5,160 nucleotides of DNA, from assembly GCA_934177025.1 (NCBI GenBank), contig CAKPPA010000081.1, forward strand, positions 1-5,160, given 5' to 3'. The notes under the pieces were generated by a model. The model saw only the letters and a list, made by a program, of their open reading frames with translations, made no database searches and was not told where the DNA came from. The DNA is from an uncultured Clostridia bacterium (GTDB lineage Bacteria; Bacillota; Clostridia; Christensenellales; CAG-314). The translations under genes and the position numbers were made by a program. Below, one piece after another: positions 1 to 4,883 of this stretch. The stretch's first letter is position 1, and each line of letters begins with the position of its first letter.

Positions 1-760
1 TCATGTCATTTTGGCGTGTGGCGGTGCAAGTTATCCCTCGACGGGGAGTGACGGCAACGTTTTTCCGATTGTGCGTCGCCTCGGTCACACAATCGTTCCG
101 CTCAAACCGGCACTGGTCGGCATCGACACGGATTCGTGCGGCGACTTACAGGGGCTTACGCTAAAAAACGTCGGCGTTTCGCTGTATCTCGATCAAAAGA
201 AAGTGGCGGAAGAATTCGGCGAAATGCTGTTTACGCATACGGGGGTTTCCGGCCCGACGATTCTCAGCCTTTCCTCCAAAGCGAATCGCTACGATTTTTC
301 GGTGCAAAAAGGAAAAATTTGCATCGACTTAAAACCGGCACTGACGGAGCAACAGCTGGACGCGCGAATCTTGAACGATTTTGCGGCAATGCAAAACAAG
401 GAAATGAAAAACGCGTTAAAGGATCTGTTGCCGCAGCGGCTCATTTTGCCGGTGTTAACGCAGGCCGAAATTCCGGAAAACAAAAAAGTCAATTCCGTTA
501 CGGCAGCGGAACGGCAGCGACTGAAACGCACGTTAAAAAGTTTTTCGCTCACCATACGCTCGCTTCGCCCGCTGGCGGAAGCGGTAGTCACGAGCGGCGG
601 CGTAGACGTCAGCGAAGTGTTTCCGCAAAACATGAAAAGCCGCAAAATTTTCAACTTAAGTTTTGCCGGCGAAATGTTGGATACGGATGCCTACACCGGC
701 GGGTACAACATTCAAATTGCACTTTCCACCGGTTTTTTGGCGGGGGAAAAATTGGCGTAA
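1..760 (+). CDS. HI0933-family NAD(P)/FAD-dependent oxidoreductase, C-terminal part (5' truncated by window edge)
   Basis: This is the last 252 codons of a flavoprotein. The frame is open from base 2, so the N-terminal Rossmann FAD-binding part (roughly 150 residues in a family of about 400) lies upstream of the window. The TTG at 11 is not a real start, because the family pattern already runs through it (V-I-L-A-C-G-G-A-S-Y-P at 5-37). Family hallmarks seen: the GGASYP.TGS.G segment at 14-55, FGEMLFTHTGVSGP at 215-256, VTSGGV at 587-604, and the C-terminal FAD-contact region FAGEMLD…GGYN at 662-709, followed by an AFSTG-like end. Members are annotated as HI0933-like, BaiN-like or 'aminoacetone oxidase family' proteins. 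They are predicted soluble FAD enzymes whose substrates are mostly unproven, so I give no reaction or symbol. It ends 30 nt before cmk with no terminator between, so it is probably the operon's upstream member. Confidence 0.9.
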   Translation, partial: HVILACGGASYPSTGSDGNVFPIVRRLGHTIVPLKPALVGIDTDSCGDLQGLTLKNVGVSLYLDQKKVAEEFGEMLFTHTGVSGPTILSLSSKANRYDFSVQKGKICIDLKPALTEQQLDARILNDFAAMQNKEMKNALKDLLPQRLILPVLTQAEIPENKKVNSVTAAERQRLKRTLKSFSLTIRSLRPLAEAVVTSGGVDVSEVFPQNMKSRKIFNLSFAGEMLDTDAYTGGYNIQIALSTGFLAGEKLA

Positions 761-776
761 CCCGTAGGTTACAAAC

Positions 777-783
777 AAAGGAG
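777..783 (+). promoter_or_regulatory. Ribosome binding site of cmk
   Basis: AAAGGAG lies 7 nt before the ATG at 791. It is the only purine-rich site in the 30-nt gap after the flavoprotein gene and it fixes the cmk start. The gap has no room for a promoter, which supports cotranscription. Confidence 0.8.
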
Positions 784-790
784 AAAAGTT

Positions 791-1447
791 ATGTTAAATA
801 TTGCGTTGGACGGACCTGCGGGCGCGGGGAAAAGCACGGTAGCGAAAGCACTTTCGAGTCGGTTAAAAATCACTTATTTGGATACGGGCGCAATGTATCG
901 TGCGGCGGCACTGTTCTTTTTGGAACAGGGTGCGGAACTTACGGAAGAAGGCGCAAAAGATATTTTGGATCAAATTCGTATCGACATTCGTTATGAAGGC
1001 GGTGCGCAAAAAATCTTTTTAAACGGCACGGACGTTAGCGCGAAAATACGCGAACACAGGATTTCAAAGGCGGCAAGCGACGTTTCGGCGTTGCCTTCCG
1101 TTCGAAAAAAACTTGTGGAATTGCAGCAGGAAATTGCTCGAAAAACGCCTTGTGTGTTGGACGGCAGGGATATCGGCACGGTAGTGTTGCCGCACGCAAA
1201 GTACAAGTTTTTCATCACGGCAGAGCCGGAAGTGCGTGCAATGCGCCGCTTTTTGGAACTGAAGGAAAAAGGGCAGGACGTCACTTTCGAAAAAGTGCTG
1301 GCGGACATCAACACGCGCGATTACAACGATTCGCATCGTGCTTGCTCGCCGATGAAGCAGGCGGAGGACGCCGTGTTAATCGACACTACAAAATTAAACG
1401 CGGAAGAAGTCGTTGAGGAAATTTTAAAAAGGATTACGGAAAAATAA
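791..1447 (+). CDS. cmk: (d)CMP kinase (cytidylate kinase)
   Basis: Cytosolic nucleoside monophosphate kinase that transfers phosphate from ATP to CMP or dCMP, giving CDP/dCDP for RNA, DNA and CDP-activated lipid precursors. The 218 residues match the usual bacterial length (about 220). Seen in the protein: the P-loop GPAGAGKST at residues 8-16, DTGAMYRA at 31-38 in the CMP-binding region, LNGTDVS…IR at 77-87 in the family-specific insert, DGRDIGTVV at 124-132, and the arginine-rich lid RDYNDSHR at 176-183 followed by A-E-D-A-V-L-I-D-T-T. All the usual catalytic motifs are intact. The ATG start is set by the Shine-Dalgarno sequence 7 nt upstream and by the immediate LNIALDGPAGAGKS N-terminus. 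It is followed after only 2 nt by plsC. The cmk – plsC – ispH/S1 order is a familiar Bacillota cluster. Confidence 0.97.
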   Translation: MLNIALDGPAGAGKSTVAKALSSRLKITYLDTGAMYRAAALFFLEQGAELTEEGAKDILDQIRIDIRYEGGAQKIFLNGTDVSAKIREHRISKAASDVSALPSVRKKLVELQQEIARKTPCVLDGRDIGTVVLPHAKYKFFITAEPEVRAMRRFLELKEKGQDVTFEKVLADINTRDYNDSHRACSPMKQAEDAVLIDTTKLNAEEVVEEILKRITEK

Positions 1448-1449
1448 GT

Positions 1450-2085
1450 ATGTCGTTTTACGGTTTTGCACGAGCATTGTTGTATTTGCCCGTAAAAATT
1501 TTATATCCCACAAAATATCTCGGCAGTGCCGACAAGGTTACCGAAAAAAAACTTGTCATTACGGCAAATCATCGTTCCTTGTTGGACCCCGTGATTTTAG
1601 GCGTGCATTTAAAGCCGCATTTGCATTTTATGTCGAAAGCCGAACTGTGGGACAATCGCTTGTTAGGGCGGATTTTAAACGGCTTGCAAGCGATTCCGGT
1701 GCATCGTGGCAGTGCGGATTTAAACGCCACGAAGCAAGCCTTAAAAGTGCTAAAAAACAATCAGGTGTTTGCTGTGTTTCCGGAAGGCACGCGCAACCAC
1801 ACGCAGGACGATTTGCAGGAGTTTAAAAACGGTGCCGCCATGATCGCCATTAAAACGCAATCCCCGATTCGGGTGTATTACATGGCAAAAAAACCGCGTG
1901 TGTTTCGCAAAAACTACGTCGTTGTCGGCGAGGAATTTACGTTGGATGCGTTTTACGGTCAAAAGCTAACCAAGGAAACGCTGGACGAGGCAACGCAAGT
2001 GCTGGAGGCGGAGTATCGCAAACTGCACGAGGCGTACGAAGCATTTTGTGCGCAAAAGCGTGCGAAAAAAAAGGGGAAACGTTGA
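1450..2085 (+). CDS. plsC: 1-acyl-sn-glycerol-3-phosphate acyltransferase (PlsC/LPLAT family)
   Basis: Acyltransferase of 211 residues, predicted to acylate lysophosphatidic acid at position 2 to give phosphatidic acid, the precursor of membrane phospholipids. It should act at the cytoplasmic face of the membrane. All four acyltransferase blocks are visible: the catalytic NHRSLLDP (residues 40-47, with the H-x4-D pair H41/D46), MSKAELW (61-67), AIPVHRGSAD (81-90, with the glycerophosphate-binding arginine), and FPEGTRN (110-116). The first 25 residues are mildly hydrophobic and may be a membrane-association helix. The C-terminal tail is lysine/arginine-rich. The start lies 2 nt after the cmk stop and has only a weak GGA at 1438-1440 as ribosome site, so translation is probably coupled to cmk. 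The stop TGA overlaps the TTG start of the next gene. Exact acyl-donor preference (acyl-ACP or acyl-CoA) cannot be read from the sequence. Confidence 0.93.
   Translation: MSFYGFARALLYLPVKILYPTKYLGSADKVTEKKLVITANHRSLLDPVILGVHLKPHLHFMSKAELWDNRLLGRILNGLQAIPVHRGSADLNATKQALKVLKNNQVFAVFPEGTRNHTQDDLQEFKNGAAMIAIKTQSPIRVYYMAKKPRVFRKNYVVVGEEFTLDAFYGQKLTKETLDEATQVLEAEYRKLHEAYEAFCAQKRAKKKGKR
2071..2078 (+). promoter_or_regulatory. Ribosome binding site that decides the TTG start of ispH/S1
   Basis: AAGGGGAA at the very end of plsC lies 3 nt before TTG at 2082. The GGGG core ends 5 nt before it. The frame is open further upstream, to a TTG at 2046, but starting at 2082 gives the family-typical IspH N-terminus (M-K-V-F-V…GFC). 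The TTG overlaps the plsC stop (TTGA), so translation is likely coupled. Confidence 0.7.
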
Positions 2086-4025
2086 AAGTTTTTGTCAGTA
2101 AGGAAAACGGTTTTTGTAAAGGCGTCCGCGCGGCGGTCGACGTAGCCTACCGCAATGCCGGCGAACGGGTGTTCACTTACGGGGAAATCGTGCATCATCC
2201 GCTGGTTGTCAAAAAGTTAAAGGATCTCGGCGTGTGTTCGGTGGAGGATCCGTCCCTTTTAAACGCGGGCGACACCTTAATCATTCGTTCGCACGGCGCG
2301 GCTTACGACGTATTCGAAACGTGCAAAAAAAACGGCGTGCGCGTTATCGACGCAACCTGTCCTTTTGTCAAAGTCATTCAAAAAAAAGCGCGGGAATTTT
2401 GGGAAAAAGGATATCAAATTATCCTTGTCGGCAAGCAGGGGCATCCGGAAATTGTCGGGGTAAACGGCTGGTGTGGCAACGAAGCAATCGTAACCGACGG
2501 AACAACGCCTTTGGATTTAAACGGATTTTCCAAAGTGCTGATTCTGTTCCAAACCACGTATCCGGCGGGAAAATTTGCGTCTGCGCTCGAAAATCTTAAA
2601 AAAGACCAAGTAAAAACGCTTGAAGTTTTTAACACAATTTGCTATACTACTCGGGTAAGACAGTCCTATGCCGACTATATTTCGAAAGTTTGCGACGCCA
2701 ATCTCGTCGTCGGGGGCAAAAACAGTGCCAACACACGCAAGTTGTTTGAAATCTGCAAAAAAAATTGTCCCGACACGTTTTGGATCGAAAGTTCGGAGGA
2801 AGTCGACGGGCTGAATTTTACAAAATTTGAAAATATAAGTTTGATAGCGGGAGCGTCAACTCCGCAGGAGTTGATGGAGGAGGTTTTGTCTAAGATGTTT
2901 GCAAACGCAAAAGATGGCTTGGAACAAGTCGAAGTTAATGAGTTCACGAAGGCAATCGCTGATATGCCGGACAAAAAGAAACCTTTGAAAAAAGGTCAAA
3001 AAGTCAAAGGCACCGTCACTGCGATTTTGCCGGAGTACGTTGCCGTCAACGTAGGCGCAAAAAAGGAAGCGCAAATCCCGAACGAGGAATTAACTTTGGA
3101 TGGGGATTTCGAGGCGGTAAAGCAGGAACTTAACCCCGGCGATAAAGTGGAAGCCTTGGTAGTTTCGACGGACAAAACTTTAATCCTGTCCAAAAAGGAA
3201 ATGGAAGCACTTTGCAAGGACGACGCTTTGGTCGAAGGCATTAAACAAGGCGCGGAATTCGAAGTTGTGGCAAACAAAGCCGTTAAAGGCGGTTTGCTTT
3301 CCAAATTAGGTAGTTACACCGTGTTTGTTCCGGCATCGCACATCCGTAACGGTTTTGTGAAGGACTTGGAAAAATACGTCGGCAAAAAATTGCGTTTGGT
3401 TGCGCTGGAGGACGGCGTGGACGAAAGCAAGAAAAAAATCGTCGCGAGCCAAAAACAACTGCTGTTGCAGGAAAAACAGGAACGCGAGGACAACTTCTGG
3501 AACAACATCGAAGTGGGCGAAATCGTGGAAGGCAAAGTTTTGCGTTTTGCAAATTTCGGCGCATTCGTCAGCGTTCGCGGTTTCGACTGCTTGGCACACT
3601 TAAGCGACCTTTCGTGGAACAACATTAAGGAACCGTCCGAAGTTTTGGAATTAAACAAAACTTACGAATTCGTAGTGCTGAAGCTGGATCGCGAGGCAAA
3701 TCGCGTTTCCATCGGCTACAAACAGTTGCAACCGCATCCGTGGCAAATCGCGGCGGAAAATCATCCGGTCGGCAGCGTTTGCAAAGGCAAAGTAGCACGC
3801 ATCCTTCCGTTCGGCGCATTTGTGGAAATCGAACCGAACATCGACGGATTGCTGCACATCTCCAACGTTTCGTGGGATTGGATCAGCGACATCAACCAAG
3901 TGTTGAAAGTCGGCGACGAAATCGAAGTTGCGATTTTGGAATTCGATGCGGAAAACAAACGTGTCACGTTGTCGCGCAAAGCAACGATGCAAGCACCGGA
4001 AGGCACCGACAGCAATAGGGAATAA
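2082..4025 (+). CDS. ispH: Bifunctional 4-hydroxy-3-methylbut-2-enyl diphosphate reductase / ribosomal protein S1
   Basis: A 647-residue fusion. Residues 1 to about 275 are IspH (LytB), the [4Fe-4S] enzyme that reduces HMBPP to IPP and DMAPP, the last MEP-pathway step. Cluster cysteines are C12 (GFCKGV), C93 (DATCPFV) and C187 (NTICYTT). Active-site residues also seen are H38 (GEIVHHP), H71 (RSHGA), H121 and E123 (GHPE), T158/T159 (QTT), S215/N217 (NSANT) and S259 (AGASTP). After a charged linker come four S1 OB-fold repeats at about 303-372, 387-456, 475-547 and 562-633. The last two carry the classic G.V..…FGAFV pattern with LAHLSDLSW and LLHISNVSW. The S1 part matches RpsA-like proteins of Bacillota, which bind mRNA or the ribosome. 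The fusion is a known arrangement in Clostridia and Negativicutes. I chose TTG 2082 over the upstream TTG 2046 from the N-terminus and ribosome site. Tandem stops TAA TAG and a terminator follow. The S1 half may also be made separately (see the internal signals at 2620 and 2876). Confidence 0.95.
   Translation: MKVFVSKENGFCKGVRAAVDVAYRNAGERVFTYGEIVHHPLVVKKLKDLGVCSVEDPSLLNAGDTLIIRSHGAAYDVFETCKKNGVRVIDATCPFVKVIQKKAREFWEKGYQIILVGKQGHPEIVGVNGWCGNEAIVTDGTTPLDLNGFSKVLILFQTTYPAGKFASALENLKKDQVKTLEVFNTICYTTRVRQSYADYISKVCDANLVVGGKNSANTRKLFEICKKNCPDTFWIESSEEVDGLNFTKFENISLIAGASTPQELMEEVLSKMFANAKDGLEQVEVNEFTKAIADMPDKKKPLKKGQKVKGTVTAILPEYVAVNVGAKKEAQIPNEELTLDGDFEAVKQELNPGDKVEALVVSTDKTLILSKKEMEALCKDDALVEGIKQGAEFEVVANKAVKGGLLSKLGSYTVFVPASHIRNGFVKDLEKYVGKKLRLVALEDGVDESKKKIVASQKQLLLQEKQEREDNFWNNIEVGEIVEGKVLRFANFGAFVSVRGFDCLAHLSDLSWNNIKEPSEVLELNKTYEFVVLKLDREANRVSIGYKQLQPHPWQIAAENHPVGSVCKGKVARILPFGAFVEIEPNIDGLLHISNVSWDWISDINQVLKVGDEIEVAILEFDAENKRVTLSRKATMQAPEGTDSNRE
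2620..2648 (+). promoter_or_regulatory. Possible internal sigma-A promoter within the IspH part
   Basis: TTGAAG (2620-2625), a 17-nt spacer, and TATACT (2643-2648) with TGC immediately upstream (extended -10). This is a good sigma-A match in a gene otherwise lacking such sequences. The -10 coincides with codons for the conserved C-Y-T motif of IspH, so protein constraint could produce it by chance. It lies about 250 nt before the in-frame ATG at 2895 that opens the S1 part. Tentative. Confidence 0.25.
2876..2897 (+). promoter_or_regulatory. Possible internal ribosome binding site and start for free S1
   Basis: GGAGGAGG (2876-2883) precedes an in-frame ATG (2895, residue 272 of the fusion) by 11 nt, exactly where the IspH domain ends and the linker to the first S1 repeat begins. 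Initiation here would give a 376-residue four-domain S1 protein. The spacing is a little long, and the same bases encode a normal M-E-E-V stretch, so this is a hypothesis only. Confidence 0.3.
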
Positions 4026-4037
4026 TAGGAAAAAGGT

Positions 4038-4068
4038 AAGAGGGTATCAAAGCGATACTCTCTTTTTT
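4038..4068 (+). terminator. Intrinsic terminator after ispH/S1
   Basis: The arm AGAGGGTATC (4039-4048) pairs with GATACTCTCT (4054-4063) around a 5-nt loop. There is one G·T wobble, plus one further A-T pair at 4038/4064. The T run 4063-4068 follows directly. It begins 12 nt after the stop codon and closes the left operon. Confidence 0.88.
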
Positions 4069-4106
4069 GTTACATTTTTTTTGAATCCCCGCCATTGTTG
4101 CGGAAC

Positions 4107-4254
4107 ATCGGCAAAAGGACGCCAAGCGTCGAAACTCGTAGGCTTTTAGGCTTTGGGAGTTTGACGGCAAGCAAGGAAAGCAAGCGGCGTCGGCAAAAGC
4201 CACTACGGCGTTACTTACAGGGGTAGGTAATCGGAACTTTCATCGGTAAAAAGG
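4107..4254 (+). repeat. Short direct repeats TCGGCAAAAG and tandem TAGGCTTT
   Basis: TCGGCAAAAG occurs exactly at 4108-4117 and 4190-4199. A third, looser copy (CATCGGTAAAAAGG, 4241-4254) resembles CATCGGCAAAAGG at 4106-4118. TAGGCTTT is repeated head to tail at 4139-4146 and 4147-4154. The copies are short, so this may be the remains of a dispersed intergenic repeat or simple drift; no function is evident. Confidence 0.5.
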
Positions 4255-4263
4255 CTTTAAAGC

Positions 4264-4362
4264 GGAAATTAAGGAAAACGGAACAGGGTAAGGATAAGGG
4301 AATAGGAAAGGACAAGGCAGTAGGGAAATTAAGGATAAGGGAATCGAAAACGAAAGGATAAG
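4264..4362 (+). repeat. Purine-rich imperfect repeats (AAGGATAAGG words)
   Basis: GGAAATTAAGGA occurs exactly at 4264-4275 and 4324-4335. TAAGGATAAGGGAAT occurs exactly at 4289-4303 and 4330-4344. A partial AAAGGATAAG follows at 4353-4362. The surrounding tract, about 4261-4420, contains few pyrimidines on this strand. The pattern suggests local duplication of a simple-sequence tract. Confidence 0.6.
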
Positions 4363-4411
4363 TAGTAGGAAAACAAAAAGGAGAAAAAAGGGGGACAAAA
4401 AGGGAAAATAA

Positions 4412-4434
4412 AAAAGAGCCGTTTCGGCTCTTTT
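4412..4434 (-). terminator. Terminator of rpmB, probably bidirectional
   Basis: A perfect 10-bp stem, AAAAGAGCCG (4412-4421) with CGGCTCTTTT (4425-4434), closes on a 3-nt TTT loop. Read on the - strand it starts 1 nt after the rpmB stop and runs into a T-rich tail (complement of 4404-4416). On the + strand the arm itself ends in TTTT followed by C, TT, so it could also stop read-through coming from the left. Confidence 0.88.
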
Positions 4435-4435
4435 C

Positions 4436-4624
4436 TTACTTGCTTTCTTTATTAGCGGTTCTCAAACAGCGGGTGCAAACATACTCTGTAGATTGTTTTC
4501 CGTTGATTTCGATCTTGACTTTCTGCACGTTCGCATTCCAGGCTCTCGGCGTTTTGCGATTGGAGTGGCTGACTTTATTTCCCGACATTTTGCCTTTTCC
4601 GCAAATTGCGCATACCTTTGACAT
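4436..4624 (-). CDS. rpmB: 50S ribosomal protein L28
   Basis: A 62-residue protein with the L28 signature: M-S-K-V-C-A-I-C-G-K-G at the N-terminus, then S-G-N-K-V-S-H-S-N-R-K-T (residues 14-25), R-A-W-N-A-N-V-Q-K-V (27-36), and a C-terminal C-T-R-C-L-R-T. Four cysteines (C5, C8, C50, C53) form a zinc-ribbon pair, so this is the zinc-binding ('C+') form of L28. L28 is a structural component of the large ribosomal subunit. Length is typical for the Bacillota form (about 62 residues). The ATG start is backed by a strong AGGAGG site 9 nt upstream. It stands as a single-gene unit with its own promoter and terminator, divergent from the Asp23-family gene. That pairing is also seen for rpmB and yloU in Bacillus. 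Confidence 0.97.
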   Translation of the reverse strand: MSKVCAICGKGKMSGNKVSHSNRKTPRAWNANVQKVKIEINGKQSTEYVCTRCLRTANKESK

Positions 4625-4633
4625 CTGTAGACA

Positions 4634-4639
4634 CCTCCT
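4634..4639 (-). promoter_or_regulatory. Ribosome binding site of rpmB
   Basis: AGGAGG on the - strand, 9 nt before the ATG whose first base is 4624. It is a full-strength Shine-Dalgarno sequence, as expected for a ribosomal protein gene. Confidence 0.85.
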
Positions 4640-4665
4640 GTTTCGGACTGTTAAATAACTCTGTT

Positions 4666-4694
4666 ATCATAGCATTAAAATCAAAAAATTGCAA
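4666..4694 (-). promoter_or_regulatory. Sigma-A-type promoter of rpmB
   Basis: On the - strand: -35 TTGCAA (4694-4689), a 17-nt spacer, and -10 TATGAT (4671-4666) preceded by TGC, an extended -10. Transcription would start near 4659, leaving a leader of about 35 nt that contains the ribosome site and little else. No riboswitch or protein-binding fold is evident in so short a leader. Confidence 0.75.
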
Positions 4695-4827
4695 CATTTT
4701 TGGAGGCGATTTTCAGCATTTCGGATATTATTTTAAAAAAGAGGTCATATTTTATACGGGAAATTTCGGGCGAATTGTGATTTCGGCGGGAAAAAGGGGC
4801 AAATTACGGGAAAAACGGCAAAATGAG

Positions 4828-4856
4828 TTGAAAATATCGGAAGAATCGTGTAAAAT
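4828..4856 (+). promoter_or_regulatory. Sigma-A-type promoter of the Asp23-family gene
   Basis: -35 TTGAAA (4828-4833), exactly 17 nt of spacer, then -10 TAAAAT (4851-4856). The predicted start is near 4863, giving a leader of about 20 nt that is mostly the ribosome site. Confidence 0.72.
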
Positions 4857-4870
4857 GGTACTAAGTTTAC

Positions 4871-4877
4871 AAGGAGG
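4871..4877 (+). promoter_or_regulatory. Ribosome binding site of the Asp23-family gene
   Basis: AAGGAGG lies 6 nt before the ATG at 4884. It settles the start of a coding region that has no stop inside the window. Confidence 0.88.
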
Positions 4878-4883
4878 GTAATT

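Larger units (their letters stand above)
4069..4411. other. Gene-free spacer between converging transcription units
   Basis: No open frame here has a ribosome site or a recognisable protein; frames that touch it run through the ispH/S1 terminator or gene. The left half (4083-4262) has mixed composition with several short repeats and complementary segments. The right half (4261-4411) is strongly purine-biased on this strand. I see no convincing promoter inside. It is bounded by two terminators, so it may be largely untranscribed. Confidence 0.7.

Noticed and set aside
136..996. Long 286-codon + strand frame overlapping the flavoprotein and cmk.
   Set aside because: It is an out-of-frame shadow of two genes with clear family motifs; its translation is rich in K, R and G with no domain pattern.
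2046..2081. Upstream TTG start for ispH/S1 that would add 12 residues.
   Set aside because: The added residues are the alternative frame of the plsC tail. The ribosome site at 2071 and the family N-terminus favour TTG 2082.
3964..4203. Cysteine-rich 79-codon frame on the - strand across the end of ispH/S1 and the spacer.
   Set aside because: It runs back through the terminator and into the S1 coding region, lacks a ribosome site, and looks like a chance frame over the repeat-bearing spacer.
4254..4263. Palindrome GCTTTAAAGC as an operator.
   Set aside because: It lies far from any promoter in a gene-free spacer and is short enough to be chance.
4624..4665. Possible autoregulatory leader of rpmB.
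   Set aside because: The predicted leader is only about 35 nt and shows no stem beyond the ribosome site, so nothing supports a regulatory RNA.
4606..4881. Open frame of 91 codons on the + strand between rpmB and the Asp23-family gene.
   Set aside because: It overlaps the rpmB start and promoter and the Asp23-family promoter and ribosome site, has no ribosome site of its own, and its translation resembles no family I know.
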